A stretch of 54,990 nucleotides of DNA, taken from Pseudomonadota bacterium (lineage in GTDB: Bacteria; Pseudomonadota; Gammaproteobacteria; Burkholderiales; Burkholderiaceae_C). The stretch covers positions 1-54,990 of the forward strand of contig JAEWPH010000070.1 in assembly GCA_023460715.1 (NCBI GenBank), given 5' to 3'. The translations under genes were made by a program, and so were the position numbers. Each line of letters opens with the position of its first letter. Positions within the stretch are counted from its first letter, which is position 1. Shown here piece after piece: positions 8,250 through 16,463 of the stretch. The notes below the pieces were generated by a model that was not told the origin of the DNA, made no database searches, and worked only from the letters and a program-made list of their open reading frames with translations.

Positions 8250-9443
8250 ATGGCCTCCTGGATCACGATGGAAGAGGTCTGCACCCAGCTCGGGGTGCAG
8301 CCCCAGACCGTGTACGCATACGTCAGCCGCAAGAAGATCGAGGTGGCAGCCGACCCGGCCGACAGCCGCCGCAGCCTCTACCGCGCCGACGACGTGGCCG
8401 TGCTGGCGCGGCGCAAGCAGGCCGGCCGCAAGCACGAAACCCTGGCCAACAACACGCTGTTCGGCGCGGAGCCGAGCATTCCCACCGCCCTCTCGACCTT
8501 CGCGCGGGGGCGGCTGTACTACCGCGGCCAGGATGCGGTGGCGTTGGCCGCCACGTCCACCCTGGAAGAGGCCGCCCGGCTGCTGTGGGCCGCCGACCGG
8601 CCGGTGGACTTCGCCTGCCCCGTGCCCGTCGCCGACGGCCCGGCGGGGCGCACCGCGGCCTTCACCGCCCTGGCGCAGCTGGCGGCCACGGGGCATTCGA
8701 CGCGCGGGCGCATGGTGCATGTGCTGCACGCCGAGGCGCAGGGCTTGGTCGGCCGCCTCGCCACGGCCTTTGGCGCGCAGCCGGGCGACGGACCGCTGCA
8801 CCAGCGCTTTGCCAACGGCTGGAAGCAGAAGGCCCCGGTGGCCGAGCTGCTGCGGACCGCTCTCGTGCTGCTGGTGGACCATGAGCTGACCAGCTCCGCC
8901 TTCGCCACGCGCATCGCCGCGTCCACCAACGCCTCGCTGCCCGCCTGCCTGCTGGCCGGGCTGACGACCCTTTCGGGCCCGCTGCACGGGGACGCCTCAG
9001 GCCGGGTGCAGAACCTGTTCGCCGACGTGGAGCGGCTGGGCGAGGACCAGGTGGTGGGGCATTACCTGTCCGCAGGGCTCCCGTTCGCGGGCTTCGGCCA
9101 CCACATCTATCCGGACGGCGACCCCCGCGCCGCCGCCCTGCTGGCCCGCTTCGAGCCGCCGGAATTCATCGCCCGGTTCATTGAGAAGGTGACCGCGCTC
9201 ACCGGCCTGCAGCCCAACATCGACGTCGCCCTGGCCGCGCTGGTGGCCCACTACCGCCTGCCGGCGGACGCCGCCTTCGCCCTGTTCGCCACCGCGCGCA
9301 GCGTGGGCCTGCTGGCCCACGGCCTGGAACAACTTGGGGTAGCGCAGGTGATCCGCCCGCGCGGCCGCTACGTGGGCATCGTGCCTGGCACCGAGGGAGC
9401 CGATGGGCCGGGCGCGGCATCGCCACGGGCCCCGCTCGCCTGA
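8250..9443 (+). CDS. Citrate-synthase-like protein with N-terminal DNA-binding domain
   Basis: A 397-aa fusion. Residues 1-60 form an excisionase/MerR-like helix-turn-helix (WITMEEVCTQLGVQPQTVYAYVS, then a basic wing and RRSLYRADDVAVLARRK). Residues of about 85-385 are a citrate synthase fold. Positions matching the family's active site are all kept: His211 (DHELTSS), His246 (SGPLHGD), His284 (GFGHHIYP) and Asp325 (PNIDVAL). The protein could therefore condense acetyl-CoA with a 2-oxo acid, or bind such ligands as an effector. I use the ATG at 8250 because the upstream ATG at 8187 lies inside the predicted promoter. It diverges from a hydroxyacid dehydrogenase operon and is followed by a substrate-binding-like gene. 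Such fusions occur in Burkholderiales annotations. I know of no established function. Confidence 0.88.
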   Translation: MASWITMEEVCTQLGVQPQTVYAYVSRKKIEVAADPADSRRSLYRADDVAVLARRKQAGRKHETLANNTLFGAEPSIPTALSTFARGRLYYRGQDAVALAATSTLEEAARLLWAADRPVDFACPVPVADGPAGRTAAFTALAQLAATGHSTRGRMVHVLHAEAQGLVGRLATAFGAQPGDGPLHQRFANGWKQKAPVAELLRTALVLLVDHELTSSAFATRIAASTNASLPACLLAGLTTLSGPLHGDASGRVQNLFADVERLGEDQVVGHYLSAGLPFAGFGHHIYPDGDPRAAALLARFEPPEFIARFIEKVTALTGLQPNIDVALAALVAHYRLPADAAFALFATARSVGLLAHGLEQLGVAQVIRPRGRYVGIVPGTEGADGPGAASPRAPLA

Positions 9444-9447
9444 ACGG

Positions 9448-9461
9448 CGCTGTTTACAGCG
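9448..9461. repeat. Small perfect palindrome between two genes
   Basis: CGCTGTTTACAGCG is a 14-base perfect palindrome just after the citrate-synthase-like stop. It has no following T tract, so it is a poor terminator. It could be a protein-binding site or chance. Confidence 0.3.
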
Positions 9462-9532
9462 GGTGCGAAAGCCGGCACGCTGTGCGCCCGGCACCCTCGC
9501 CCACCCATCCCATCCGCCCGAGAGACCTTGCC

Positions 9533-10270
9533 ATGCCTGCCACGCCCGACCTGCTGACCACCCTGGCGCCCACGGGGCGCATCCGCGCCGCCATCAACAC
9601 CGGCAACCCCATCCTGGCGCGGCGCGAGGCCGACGGCCGGCCCGCCGGGGTCTCGGTCGATCTGGCCCACCGCTTCGCCGAGCGGCTGGGCTTGCCCCTG
9701 GAGCTGGCGGTGTTCGACACCGCAGCCCAGTCGGTGGAGGCCGTCACGCGAGAAGAGGTCGACTTCGGCTTCTTCGCCATCGACCCGGTGCGCGGCGCGG
9801 GCATTGCCTTCTCTGCGCCCTATGTGCTCATCGAAGGCAGCTACCTGGTGGCGGCCGCATCGCCGCTGACTGACAACGCCCAGGTGGACCAGCCGGGCCG
9901 CACCGTCGTGGTGGGCCGGGGCAGCGCCTACGACCTCTTCCTCAGCCGCACGCTGGCGCATGCGCAGATCGTCCGAGCGCCCTCGTCGCCGGCGGTGGTG
10001 GAAACCTTCCTGGCCACCGGCTCCGATGTGGCGGCCGGCGTGCGCCAGCAGCTGGAGGCCGATGCCGCCCAGCGGCCCGGCCTGCGCCTGCTGCCGGGGC
10101 GCTTCATGGTCATCGAGCAGGCCATGGGCGTGCCTAAGCCGCGGGGCCAAGCCGCTCAGCGCCTGCTGGCCGATTTCGTCGAAGAGGCCAAGGCCTCGGG
10201 CTTCGTCGCACAGGCCCTGCAGCGGCACGGCATCCAGGGCGCGGCGGTAGCGCCGCTGGCTGGGATCTAG
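9533..10270 (+). CDS. SBP_bac_3-like substrate-binding protein without signal peptide
   Basis: A 245-aa protein resembling amino-acid ABC-transporter binding proteins (GRIRAAINTGNPILARRE, GVSVDLAHRFAERLGLPLEL, EEVDFGFFAIDPVRGAGIAFSAPYV, then a second lobe). The usual N-terminal signal peptide or lipobox is absent. The reading from the ATG at 9533 begins almost directly at the first beta strand, and the short in-frame extension upstream is proline-rich and not signal-like. It may therefore act in the cytoplasm as a ligand-binding or enzyme-like domain (as in cyclohexadienyl dehydratase-type proteins, though those are exported). It follows the citrate-synthase-like gene by 89 bases and may be co-transcribed. 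No permease or ATPase gene is nearby. Function unknown. Confidence 0.82.
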   Translation: MPATPDLLTTLAPTGRIRAAINTGNPILARREADGRPAGVSVDLAHRFAERLGLPLELAVFDTAAQSVEAVTREEVDFGFFAIDPVRGAGIAFSAPYVLIEGSYLVAAASPLTDNAQVDQPGRTVVVGRGSAYDLFLSRTLAHAQIVRAPSSPAVVETFLATGSDVAAGVRQQLEADAAQRPGLRLLPGRFMVIEQAMGVPKPRGQAAQRLLADFVEEAKASGFVAQALQRHGIQGAAVAPLAGI

Positions 10271-10435
10271 GTAGCCGGCCGCGCGCCACGGGCGTTGTCT
10301 TGCTGCTGGGTGATCCGGCCCCTTCACCATTGCGGGGACGGAAGCAGCGGGTCCGGATAAACGCCCCCAACACCAAAAACCGCGAGCAAGGGACAAGGGT
10401 TGATCTAGTGCTCGCTATGGAATCAGAAGCGTGCA

Positions 10436-10513
10436 GCGCACATTCGCCAATGACTTCAGAAGGTTTTACAACCCAAAACCATACAAATCAAGCGCAAGCA
10501 GCTCCGTTTTGCA
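10436..10513 (-). repeat. Partial copy of dispersed intergenic repeat
   Basis: On the minus strand the segment reads GAGCTGCTTGCGCTTGAT and so on, matching the left half of repeat copies at 32826, 42016 and 53149. The right half (TTTTGGGTTGTAAAACC) has diverged. It supplies the last codons and the stop of the thioesterase-acetyltransferase gene. The boundaries are approximate. Confidence 0.4.
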
Positions 10514-11432
10514 TCGCACCTAGGAAAACGCGCTCCATCGTGACGTGCGGCAGCCCCGCCTCCTCATACGGCTCGCCCACTGCCACGAACCCGGCCCGCC
10601 GGTAGAAGGCCTCGGCGCTCGCCTGGGCGTGCAGCGTCACGCGCCGGTCGCCGCGGTGCTCGGCGTGCGCCACCAGGGCGTCCAGCACCTCGCGGCCCCA
10701 GCGCTGGCCGCGCACGGCCCGGTCCACCGCCATGCGGCCGATCAGCGCCTGGCCTGGCTCGCCGGACAGCAATCGCCCGGTCGCCACCGGCAGGCCCAGC
10801 CGGTTGAACGCGACGGCGTGCACGGCCGTGCCGTCCCGGTCGTCGGCCTCGATCGCGGCGTCGATGCCCTGTTCCTGCACGAACACGGCCGTGCGCAGCG
10901 CACCGGCATCGCGGCCCAGGGTGGCCCAATCGCCCACCCGCGTCTCCACCATCGCGTGCCCGGCCTCGAATTGCTCCAGCATGGCGCGCAGCGTGGCGGG
11001 TACCGGACTGGAGGTCTGCGTGGCCGGGTCAGCAAACACATAGACCAGCTCGCCTGACACCAGCAACCGGTCGCCCCCAAAGATGCCGAAGGCGAACAGC
11101 AGCGACGAGCGCCCGATGCGCACGCAGCGCAGCCCCACATCGACGATGTCGTCCAGCCGCGCCGACGCGTGGTATTCCACCGTCGCCTTCTTCACGTACA
11201 GCTCGCCGCCCAGCGCCGCCATGCCGGACTCGTAGGGCACGGCCAGGGCGCGCCAGTACTCGCCCATGGCCGTATCCGCATACATCAGGTAGTGGGCATT
11301 GAAGACGATCTTCTGCATGTCCACCTCCGCCCAGCGCACGCGCAGCCGGTGCAGGCAGCGGAACTGGGCGCGCCGCGGCCCCGGGGCGGCCCCGTCCGGG
11401 GCGGCGAACGTGGTGCTTGGCGGTGTAGTCAT
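10488..11432 (-). CDS. Fused YbgC/FadM-type thioesterase and GNAT acetyltransferase
   Basis: A 314-aa two-domain protein. Residues of about 20-150 are a hotdog-fold 4HBT thioesterase (RVRWAEVDMQKIVFNAHYLMY with the catalytic Asp in the conserved place). Residues of about 165-305 are a GNAT domain (VFVQEQGI near 187, RMAVDRAVRGQRWGREVL acetyl-CoA loop, then ASAEAFYRRAGF). The two activities (acyl-CoA hydrolysis and N-acetyl transfer) in one chain suggest action on one acyl or amine substrate, but that is inference. The start overlaps the stop of the upstream esterase gene (ATGA). The C-terminal tail MQNGAACA is encoded by a dispersed repeat, so the natural end may have been changed by that sequence. 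Confidence 0.88.
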   Translation of the reverse strand: MTTPPSTTFAAPDGAAPGPRRAQFRCLHRLRVRWAEVDMQKIVFNAHYLMYADTAMGEYWRALAVPYESGMAALGGELYVKKATVEYHASARLDDIVDVGLRCVRIGRSSLLFAFGIFGGDRLLVSGELVYVFADPATQTSSPVPATLRAMLEQFEAGHAMVETRVGDWATLGRDAGALRTAVFVQEQGIDAAIEADDRDGTAVHAVAFNRLGLPVATGRLLSGEPGQALIGRMAVDRAVRGQRWGREVLDALVAHAEHRGDRRVTLHAQASAEAFYRRAGFVAVGEPYEEAGLPHVTMERVFLGAMQNGAACA

Positions 11433-12397
11433 GCCTCGTCCTCCAGGCCGAAGGCGCTGCGCAGGGCGCGGGCCGCGTCGGCGTGCGCCTGGCGCGCCTC
11501 GGGAATCGCGCGGCCCATCTTGATGAATTCGTGCGTCACCCCGCGGTAGATCTCCAGGTCCACCGGCACGCCGGCGGCCCGCAGCTTGTCGGCATACAGC
11601 ACACCCTCGTCCACCAGCGGATCGCACTCGGCCAGGCCCAGCCAGGCCGGGGCCACGCCGTCCACATCGGGGGCGAGCAGCGGCGCAAAGCGCCAGTCCT
11701 CCCGGTCCGGGCCCTGCCCCACGTACTGGTCGAAGAACCAGGCAATGGCCGGCGCCTCCAGCACCAGGCCGTGGGCGAATGTCTGGTGCGACGGCGTGTC
11801 CTGGTGGGCCGTCGTGCCCGGGTAGATCAGCAGCTGCAGCGCCAGCGGCAGGCCCGCATCGCGCGCCAGGATGGCGTTCACCGCCGCCAGCGTGCCGCCG
11901 GCACTGTCCCCGCCCACGGCCAGCCGCGCCGGGTCCGCCCCCAGCTGGCGCGCCTGCGCGGCCAGCCAGACCAAGGCATCCCAGGCATCGTCGCTCGCCG
12001 TGGGAAACCGGTGCTCGGGCGCCAACCGGTAGCCCAGCGACACCACCATGCACCCGGCCAGCCGCGCCAGTTCGCGGCACAGCACATCGTGCGTATCGAT
12101 GCTGCCGATGGTGAACCCGCCCCCATGCAGGTACAGCAACAGCGGCAAGCCCGCATCGGACGACGGCGCGTACAGCCGCGCCGCCAGCGCAGTGCCGTCC
12201 CGCGCGGGGATCTGCAGGTTCTCTACCCGGGGCAGAACGGCCTTGGGAATTTCAAGCACGCCGGCGCCCGCTTCGTAGGCCGTTCGGGCCTCAGCGGCCG
12301 GCAAGGTGTGGAGCGGTGGACGGCCGGCGCGGGCCATGCGGTCCAGGACATGTCGCGTAGCGGGCGTGAGACGGGCCGTGTAAGACAAATTCGACAT
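11429..12397 (-). CDS. Alpha/beta hydrolase, HSL-type esterase
   Basis: A 322-aa cytoplasmic esterase of the hormone-sensitive-lipase group. The oxyanion-hole motif HGGG lies near residue 90 (LYLHGGGFTIGS). The nucleophile Ser is in GDSAGG near residue 163. The catalytic Asp is likely in AECDPLVDEG near 258 and the His in GVTHEF near 288. The family acts on short-chain esters. It overlaps the thioesterase-GNAT gene by four bases, so both are probably made from one transcript. The start at the complement of 12397 has no clear ribosome site. It diverges from the polysaccharide locus. Confidence 0.9.
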   Translation of the reverse strand: MSNLSYTARLTPATRHVLDRMARAGRPPLHTLPAAEARTAYEAGAGVLEIPKAVLPRVENLQIPARDGTALAARLYAPSSDAGLPLLLYLHGGGFTIGSIDTHDVLCRELARLAGCMVVSLGYRLAPEHRFPTASDDAWDALVWLAAQARQLGADPARLAVGGDSAGGTLAAVNAILARDAGLPLALQLLIYPGTTAHQDTPSHQTFAHGLVLEAPAIAWFFDQYVGQGPDREDWRFAPLLAPDVDGVAPAWLGLAECDPLVDEGVLYADKLRAAGVPVDLEIYRGVTHEFIKMGRAIPEARQAHADAARALRSAFGLEDEA

Positions 12398-12552
12398 TTG
12401 GTGGCAGCGGGATAGCTCGATAAGGGTCAGTAAGTGCGGTGCTTTATCATCGCCCCGCCTTAGCCACCGTATCAGAAGAACAACGAGAAACCGGCGCGGC
12501 TTCCATTAACGGGGTGCATGCCCTCCCCATTTTTGCCAGCCTCGGCTGCCTT

Positions 12553-12590
12553 GGCTGCGTCTGCGGACGCGGCCTTTCTTCATTCCATTT
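12553..12590 (+). terminator. Terminator-like hairpin in leader of polysaccharide operon
   Basis: GGCTGCGTC (12553-12561) pairs with GACGCGGCC (12566-12574) as nine base pairs including one G-U, closed by a TGCG loop of the stable UNCG type. It is followed at once by TTTCTTCATTCCATTTT. It lies 31 bases before the first gene of the operon. Shape and position fit an intrinsic terminator used for attenuation. A plain leftover terminator for an unseen upstream transcript is the alternative. Confidence 0.45.
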
Positions 12591-12605
12591 TCCATATCTG
12601 TTTAC

Positions 12606-15233
12606 ATGAACCATTCCGTTCCAAGCCTCAGGGCGCTACGAAGCCAACTTGCCGTGGCAGCGTTTTTTGCATCCCTCGCGCCCATTGCCCTCGCACAAAG
12701 CCTTGGCGGTGTGGGCGTTGACGCTGGCGGCATGGGCGGTGGCGGCGGCGGGAGCTTCCTGTCGGGTGGCACCGGCGGCACACCGGGCGGCGGCGGCGCG
12801 GGTGGCGGCAACATGTCGGGCATGGGTGGAATGGGCGCCATGGGCAATGGCAACGCCATGCAAGGAATGGCGCCCACCGGCCCCATGAACCTGAATGTGG
12901 GCGACGGCTCGCCCATGGCAGGTGATCTCAACAACGCAACCGACCTGCGCGGGGACGACCGCAACAGTGGCAACAAGCAGCGCTCTGCGCAGCGGGCGCC
13001 CGAGCCGCCCAACCAGTTCCAGCGCTTCGTGGAACAGGCTACGGGCGTGATGCTGCCCATGTATGGGCAAGACCTGTTCTCCCAGCCGGATGCCTACAAG
13101 GCAGATGCCACCGCGCCTGCCCCTGTGGACCACCTCATCGGCCCGGGCGACGAGCTCAATGTGCAGGTATGGGGCAGCGTGAACTACCACGGCAAGCTGC
13201 GCGTGGACCGTAACGGCCAGGTCAGCATCCCCCGCATCGGGCCCGTCACGGTGGCTGGCGTGCGCGCATCCGAGGTCGCCAGCACCTTGCGCACCCACAT
13301 CGGCCGCACCTTCCGCGACTTCGAGGTCAGCGCCACCATCGGCCAGTTGCGCAGCATCCAGGTGTACGTGGTGGGCCAGGCCCGCCAACCCGGCACCTAC
13401 ACGCTGTCCAGCCTGGACACCCTGGTCAACGCCCTCTTTGCCAGCGGCGGCCCCAGCGCCCAGGGCAGCATGCGCAACATCCAGCTCAAGCGCAACGGCA
13501 AGCTGGTGACCACGCTGGACTTGTACGAGTTCATCGGCGGCGGCGACAAGACGCACGACGTGGCACTGCAACCCGGCGACGTGATCGTCATCCCACCGGC
13601 GGGCCCCCGCGTAGCCTTCTCTGGCGCGCTGGACAAGCCGGCGGTGTACGAGCTCAAAACGCAGGCCAACGGCGCCTCTACCACCGTGGGGGACATCCTG
13701 GCGCTGAACGGCGGCGTGCCGGTGCTGGCCACCACGCGCAAGGCACTCATCGAACGCGTCATCCCCACGATGAACCCGCCCCGGCAAGTGCAAGACCTGG
13801 CCCTGGACACGGCAGGCCTGGCGCAACCCCTGCGCGACGGCGACATCGTGACCCTGCTGGACATCAGCGGCGCCTTTGCCAATGCTGTCACCCTGCAGGG
13901 CAACGTCGCGGCACCGCTGCGCTATCGCTGGTTCGAGGGCATGCGCGTACGCGACCTCATCCCTGAGCAAGATGCCCTGATCACAGGCGACTACTACCGC
14001 CGCAAGAACCTGCTGGTGCAGAACCTCTCGCCAGACGCACAGGCGGCAGCCATCCGGGGAACGAATGAGACCTCGGGAACCCGCAGCAGTGATGGCCGTG
14101 CAGGTGGCAACAACCAAGGCGCTGACCAGCAAGCAGCCGGTGGCCGCCTCGGCCGAACGGGCAACCAGGACGGTAGCGGCAACGTCAGCGCGAGCGAACT
14201 CTCCCGTACCGCCGGCCGCAATCTGGACACGCGCTACCGCAACATGGTGGACCAGATCAACTGGGACTACGCCGTGATCGAGCGCCTGGACAAGACCAAC
14301 CTGCGCACCACGCTGATCCCCTTCAACCTGGGCCGGGCCATCATCCAGAAGGATGAATCGCAGAACCTCCCGCTGCAGCCGGGCGACGTGGTGTCGATCC
14401 TGAGCCAAAAAGACCTGAAGCTGCCCGTGGAACGCCAAACCCGGCTGGTTCGCCTGGAAGGCGAAGTGGCCGCCCCCGGCTTGTATGAAGTGCAGCCGGG
14501 CGAAACCATGGGCGACCTGCTGCGCCGCGTGGGTGGCTTGACGCCCCAGGCCTATGTGTATGGGCTGTCCATCGACCGCAACTCCGTTCGCCAGAAACAG
14601 CAAGAAAACCTGGAAATGCTGATCCGCCGGCTGGAAAGCCAGCAGCAGAGCCAGATCCTGTTCTTGCTCGCCAACCGCAGTTCCAACGACACGGCTTCCC
14701 AAGCCGCGCTGATGCAGCAGCAACAGCAATTGGCGAAGTCCCAGCTCGACGCCCTGCGCAAGCTGCAGAGCAACGGGCGCATTGCCTTGGAAATGGATCC
14801 TGAAAACGCCAGCCTGGCGGCACTGCCAGAACTGCCGCTGGAAGACGGCGACCGCATCGTGGTGCCTGCAGCGCCTGGCTTCGTCACCGCCGTGGGCGCC
14901 GTCAACAACGAAAACGTGTTTATTTACCGCTCGGGCCGCACGGTGGGAGACATCGTGAAGGTGGCCGGCCTGCGTGAGGAAGCCGACCCCGACCAGATGT
15001 TCGTGCTGCGCGCCGACGGCAGCATCGTGAGCCGCAACAACGCAGGCGGCATTTTCGGCTTTGGCGGCTTTGACAGCCTGAAGCTGATGCCAGGTGACTC
15101 CGTCGTGGTACCCGAAAAGCTGGACCGCGAAAACCGCCGCAACTTCATTGCACGTCAGTTGAAGGACTGGACGCAAATCCTGTCTCAGTTCGGACTGGGG
15201 ATTGCCGCCATCAAGGTGTTCCGAGATCTCTAA
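12606..15233 (+). CDS. SLBB-domain polysaccharide export protein (Wza-like)
   Basis: An 875-aa outer-membrane polysaccharide exporter, first gene of the locus. It has a signal peptide (cleavage near ALAQS, residue 31) and no lipobox. Next comes a glycine- and methionine-rich low-complexity stretch, about residues 34-105. The Poly_export domain starts near 175 (LIGPGDELNVQVWG). At least three SLBB-type segments follow (VYVVGQARQPGTYTLSS, VRLEGEVAAPGLYEVQPGE, VTAVGAVNNENVFIYRSG). A second low-complexity insert lies at about 480-550. It ends in an amphipathic segment IAAIKVFRDL. No ribosome site precedes the ATG, but the signal peptide fixes it. It is about twice the length of E. coli Wza, as in the multi-SLBB subgroup. 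Its GC matches the flanks, not the cassette downstream. Confidence 0.9.
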   Translation: MNHSVPSLRALRSQLAVAAFFASLAPIALAQSLGGVGVDAGGMGGGGGGSFLSGGTGGTPGGGGAGGGNMSGMGGMGAMGNGNAMQGMAPTGPMNLNVGDGSPMAGDLNNATDLRGDDRNSGNKQRSAQRAPEPPNQFQRFVEQATGVMLPMYGQDLFSQPDAYKADATAPAPVDHLIGPGDELNVQVWGSVNYHGKLRVDRNGQVSIPRIGPVTVAGVRASEVASTLRTHIGRTFRDFEVSATIGQLRSIQVYVVGQARQPGTYTLSSLDTLVNALFASGGPSAQGSMRNIQLKRNGKLVTTLDLYEFIGGGDKTHDVALQPGDVIVIPPAGPRVAFSGALDKPAVYELKTQANGASTTVGDILALNGGVPVLATTRKALIERVIPTMNPPRQVQDLALDTAGLAQPLRDGDIVTLLDISGAFANAVTLQGNVAAPLRYRWFEGMRVRDLIPEQDALITGDYYRRKNLLVQNLSPDAQAAAIRGTNETSGTRSSDGRAGGNNQGADQQAAGGRLGRTGNQDGSGNVSASELSRTAGRNLDTRYRNMVDQINWDYAVIERLDKTNLRTTLIPFNLGRAIIQKDESQNLPLQPGDVVSILSQKDLKLPVERQTRLVRLEGEVAAPGLYEVQPGETMGDLLRRVGGLTPQAYVYGLSIDRNSVRQKQQENLEMLIRRLESQQQSQILFLLANRSSNDTASQAALMQQQQQLAKSQLDALRKLQSNGRIALEMDPENASLAALPELPLEDGDRIVVPAAPGFVTAVGAVNNENVFIYRSGRTVGDIVKVAGLREEADPDQMFVLRADGSIVSRNNAGGIFGFGGFDSLKLMPGDSVVVPEKLDRENRRNFIARQLKDWTQILSQFGLGIAAIKVFRDL

Positions 15234-15256
15234 CTGCGACAGCTTAAGAAAATAAA

Positions 15257-16426
15257 ATGCAGCCCATTACGCCGACCATCTCCGAGAGCAACGAGATTAG
15301 CTTATTGGATTTGATAAACGTCATCGCAGACAATCTACGCCTCCTAATACTCGGCCCTTTGGCCATAGGCCTTATTGCGCTGGCTATCACCTTCACTGTG
15401 AAACCCACATTCACAGCATCTACTCGGTTTCTTCCACCTCAGCAGCAGCAAAGCGCAGCCGTTTCCATGCTGCAATCGCTCGGTGCGCTGGGAGGCCTAG
15501 CCGGCGCTGCGTCGGGGCTCAAAAATCCGAGCGACCAATTTGTATCACTCCTCAAATCAAGAACCATTGGTGATGCGCTAGTGGACCGCTTTAATTTAAT
15601 GGAGCGGTATGAAAGCGAATATCGACAAGATGCCATAAAAATCCTGGCGGATAGCAGCAACATCAACGCCGGCAAAGACAATATTATCACTGTCGAGTTT
15701 GACGACGAGAATCCACAGATCGCTGCAGACATTGCGAATGCGTATGTCCAAGAACTCGAAAAGATGCTGGGTGGACTTGCTGTAACCGAAGCCCAGCAGC
15801 GTCGCTCGTTCTTTGAAAAGCAGTTGGCGTCTACAAAGGAAGCATTAATCAAAGCCGAGCAGAGTTTGGCTGCCAGCGGCGTAAGCACCTCTGCCCTTAA
15901 TGTCTCTCCCCAAACCGCACTAGAAGGGCCGGCTCGGCTTAGAGCTCAGGTAACCGTTCAGGAGGTCAAGATTGCGTCCATGCGCAGTTACCTTACTGAA
16001 TCCGCCCCGGAATTTAGACAAGCCCTCTCAGAACTTGCAGCCATACGTGCACAACTGAATAAAGCCGAGCGAGAGCAACCTGCGAGCGGAAGCAACGACT
16101 ACATAGCTAAATTCCGCGAATTTAAATACCAAGAAACACTTTTCGAATTATTCGCAAAGCAGTTTGAAATTGCTCGCATTGACGAAAGCAGAGAAGGCAC
16201 GGTGATTCAGGTGGTAGACAAGGCAATTCCACCCGAGAAGAAGAGCAAACCGAAGAAAGCACTTATAGCGATCATGGCGACTTTAGCCACGGGTTTTGCG
16301 CTGCTTTTCTTTGTCTTTATCCGACTGGCCTTACGAAATGCCACCCAGACGCCGGAGTCGGCCGCAAAGATAGTAGCTCTGCGACTTGCGCTGGGTCGCG
16401 CTATCGGCCGCAAGCCAAACTTCTGA
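15257..16426 (+). CDS. Wzz/GNVR-type polysaccharide chain-length protein
   Basis: A 389-aa inner-membrane polysaccharide co-polymerase. Transmembrane helix one lies at about residues 30-52 (LLILGPLAIGLIALAITF) and a second at about 335-358 (IMATLATGFALLFFVFI), with a long periplasmic coiled-coil region between. The proline-rich IPPEKKSKPKK motif before the second helix is typical. No C-terminal Walker-type tyrosine kinase is attached, so this is the Wzz or kinase-less PCP class. It probably sets chain length with the Wzy-like polymerase and meets the SLBB exporter. First gene of the low-GC stretch, 23 bases after the exporter stop. No strong ribosome site (AGAAAATAAA). Confidence 0.88.
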   Translation: MQPITPTISESNEISLLDLINVIADNLRLLILGPLAIGLIALAITFTVKPTFTASTRFLPPQQQQSAAVSMLQSLGALGGLAGAASGLKNPSDQFVSLLKSRTIGDALVDRFNLMERYESEYRQDAIKILADSSNINAGKDNIITVEFDDENPQIAADIANAYVQELEKMLGGLAVTEAQQRRSFFEKQLASTKEALIKAEQSLAASGVSTSALNVSPQTALEGPARLRAQVTVQEVKIASMRSYLTESAPEFRQALSELAAIRAQLNKAEREQPASGSNDYIAKFREFKYQETLFELFAKQFEIARIDESREGTVIQVVDKAIPPEKKSKPKKALIAIMATLATGFALLFFVFIRLALRNATQTPESAAKIVALRLALGRAIGRKPNF

Positions 16427-16463
16427 GCCAGTAATTCTTATTATTAGTGCCCTCAAATAAAAT

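Noticed and set aside
12398..12552. Promoter and ops/JUMPstart element for the polysaccharide operon
   Set aside because: I could not find a convincing -35/-10 pair or a GGCGGTAG-type ops sequence, so none is reported.
12636..15176. An 846-codon open frame antisense to the SLBB exporter
   Set aside because: The sense strand carries a full exporter with signal peptide and SLBB motifs; the antisense reading has no recognisable domain.
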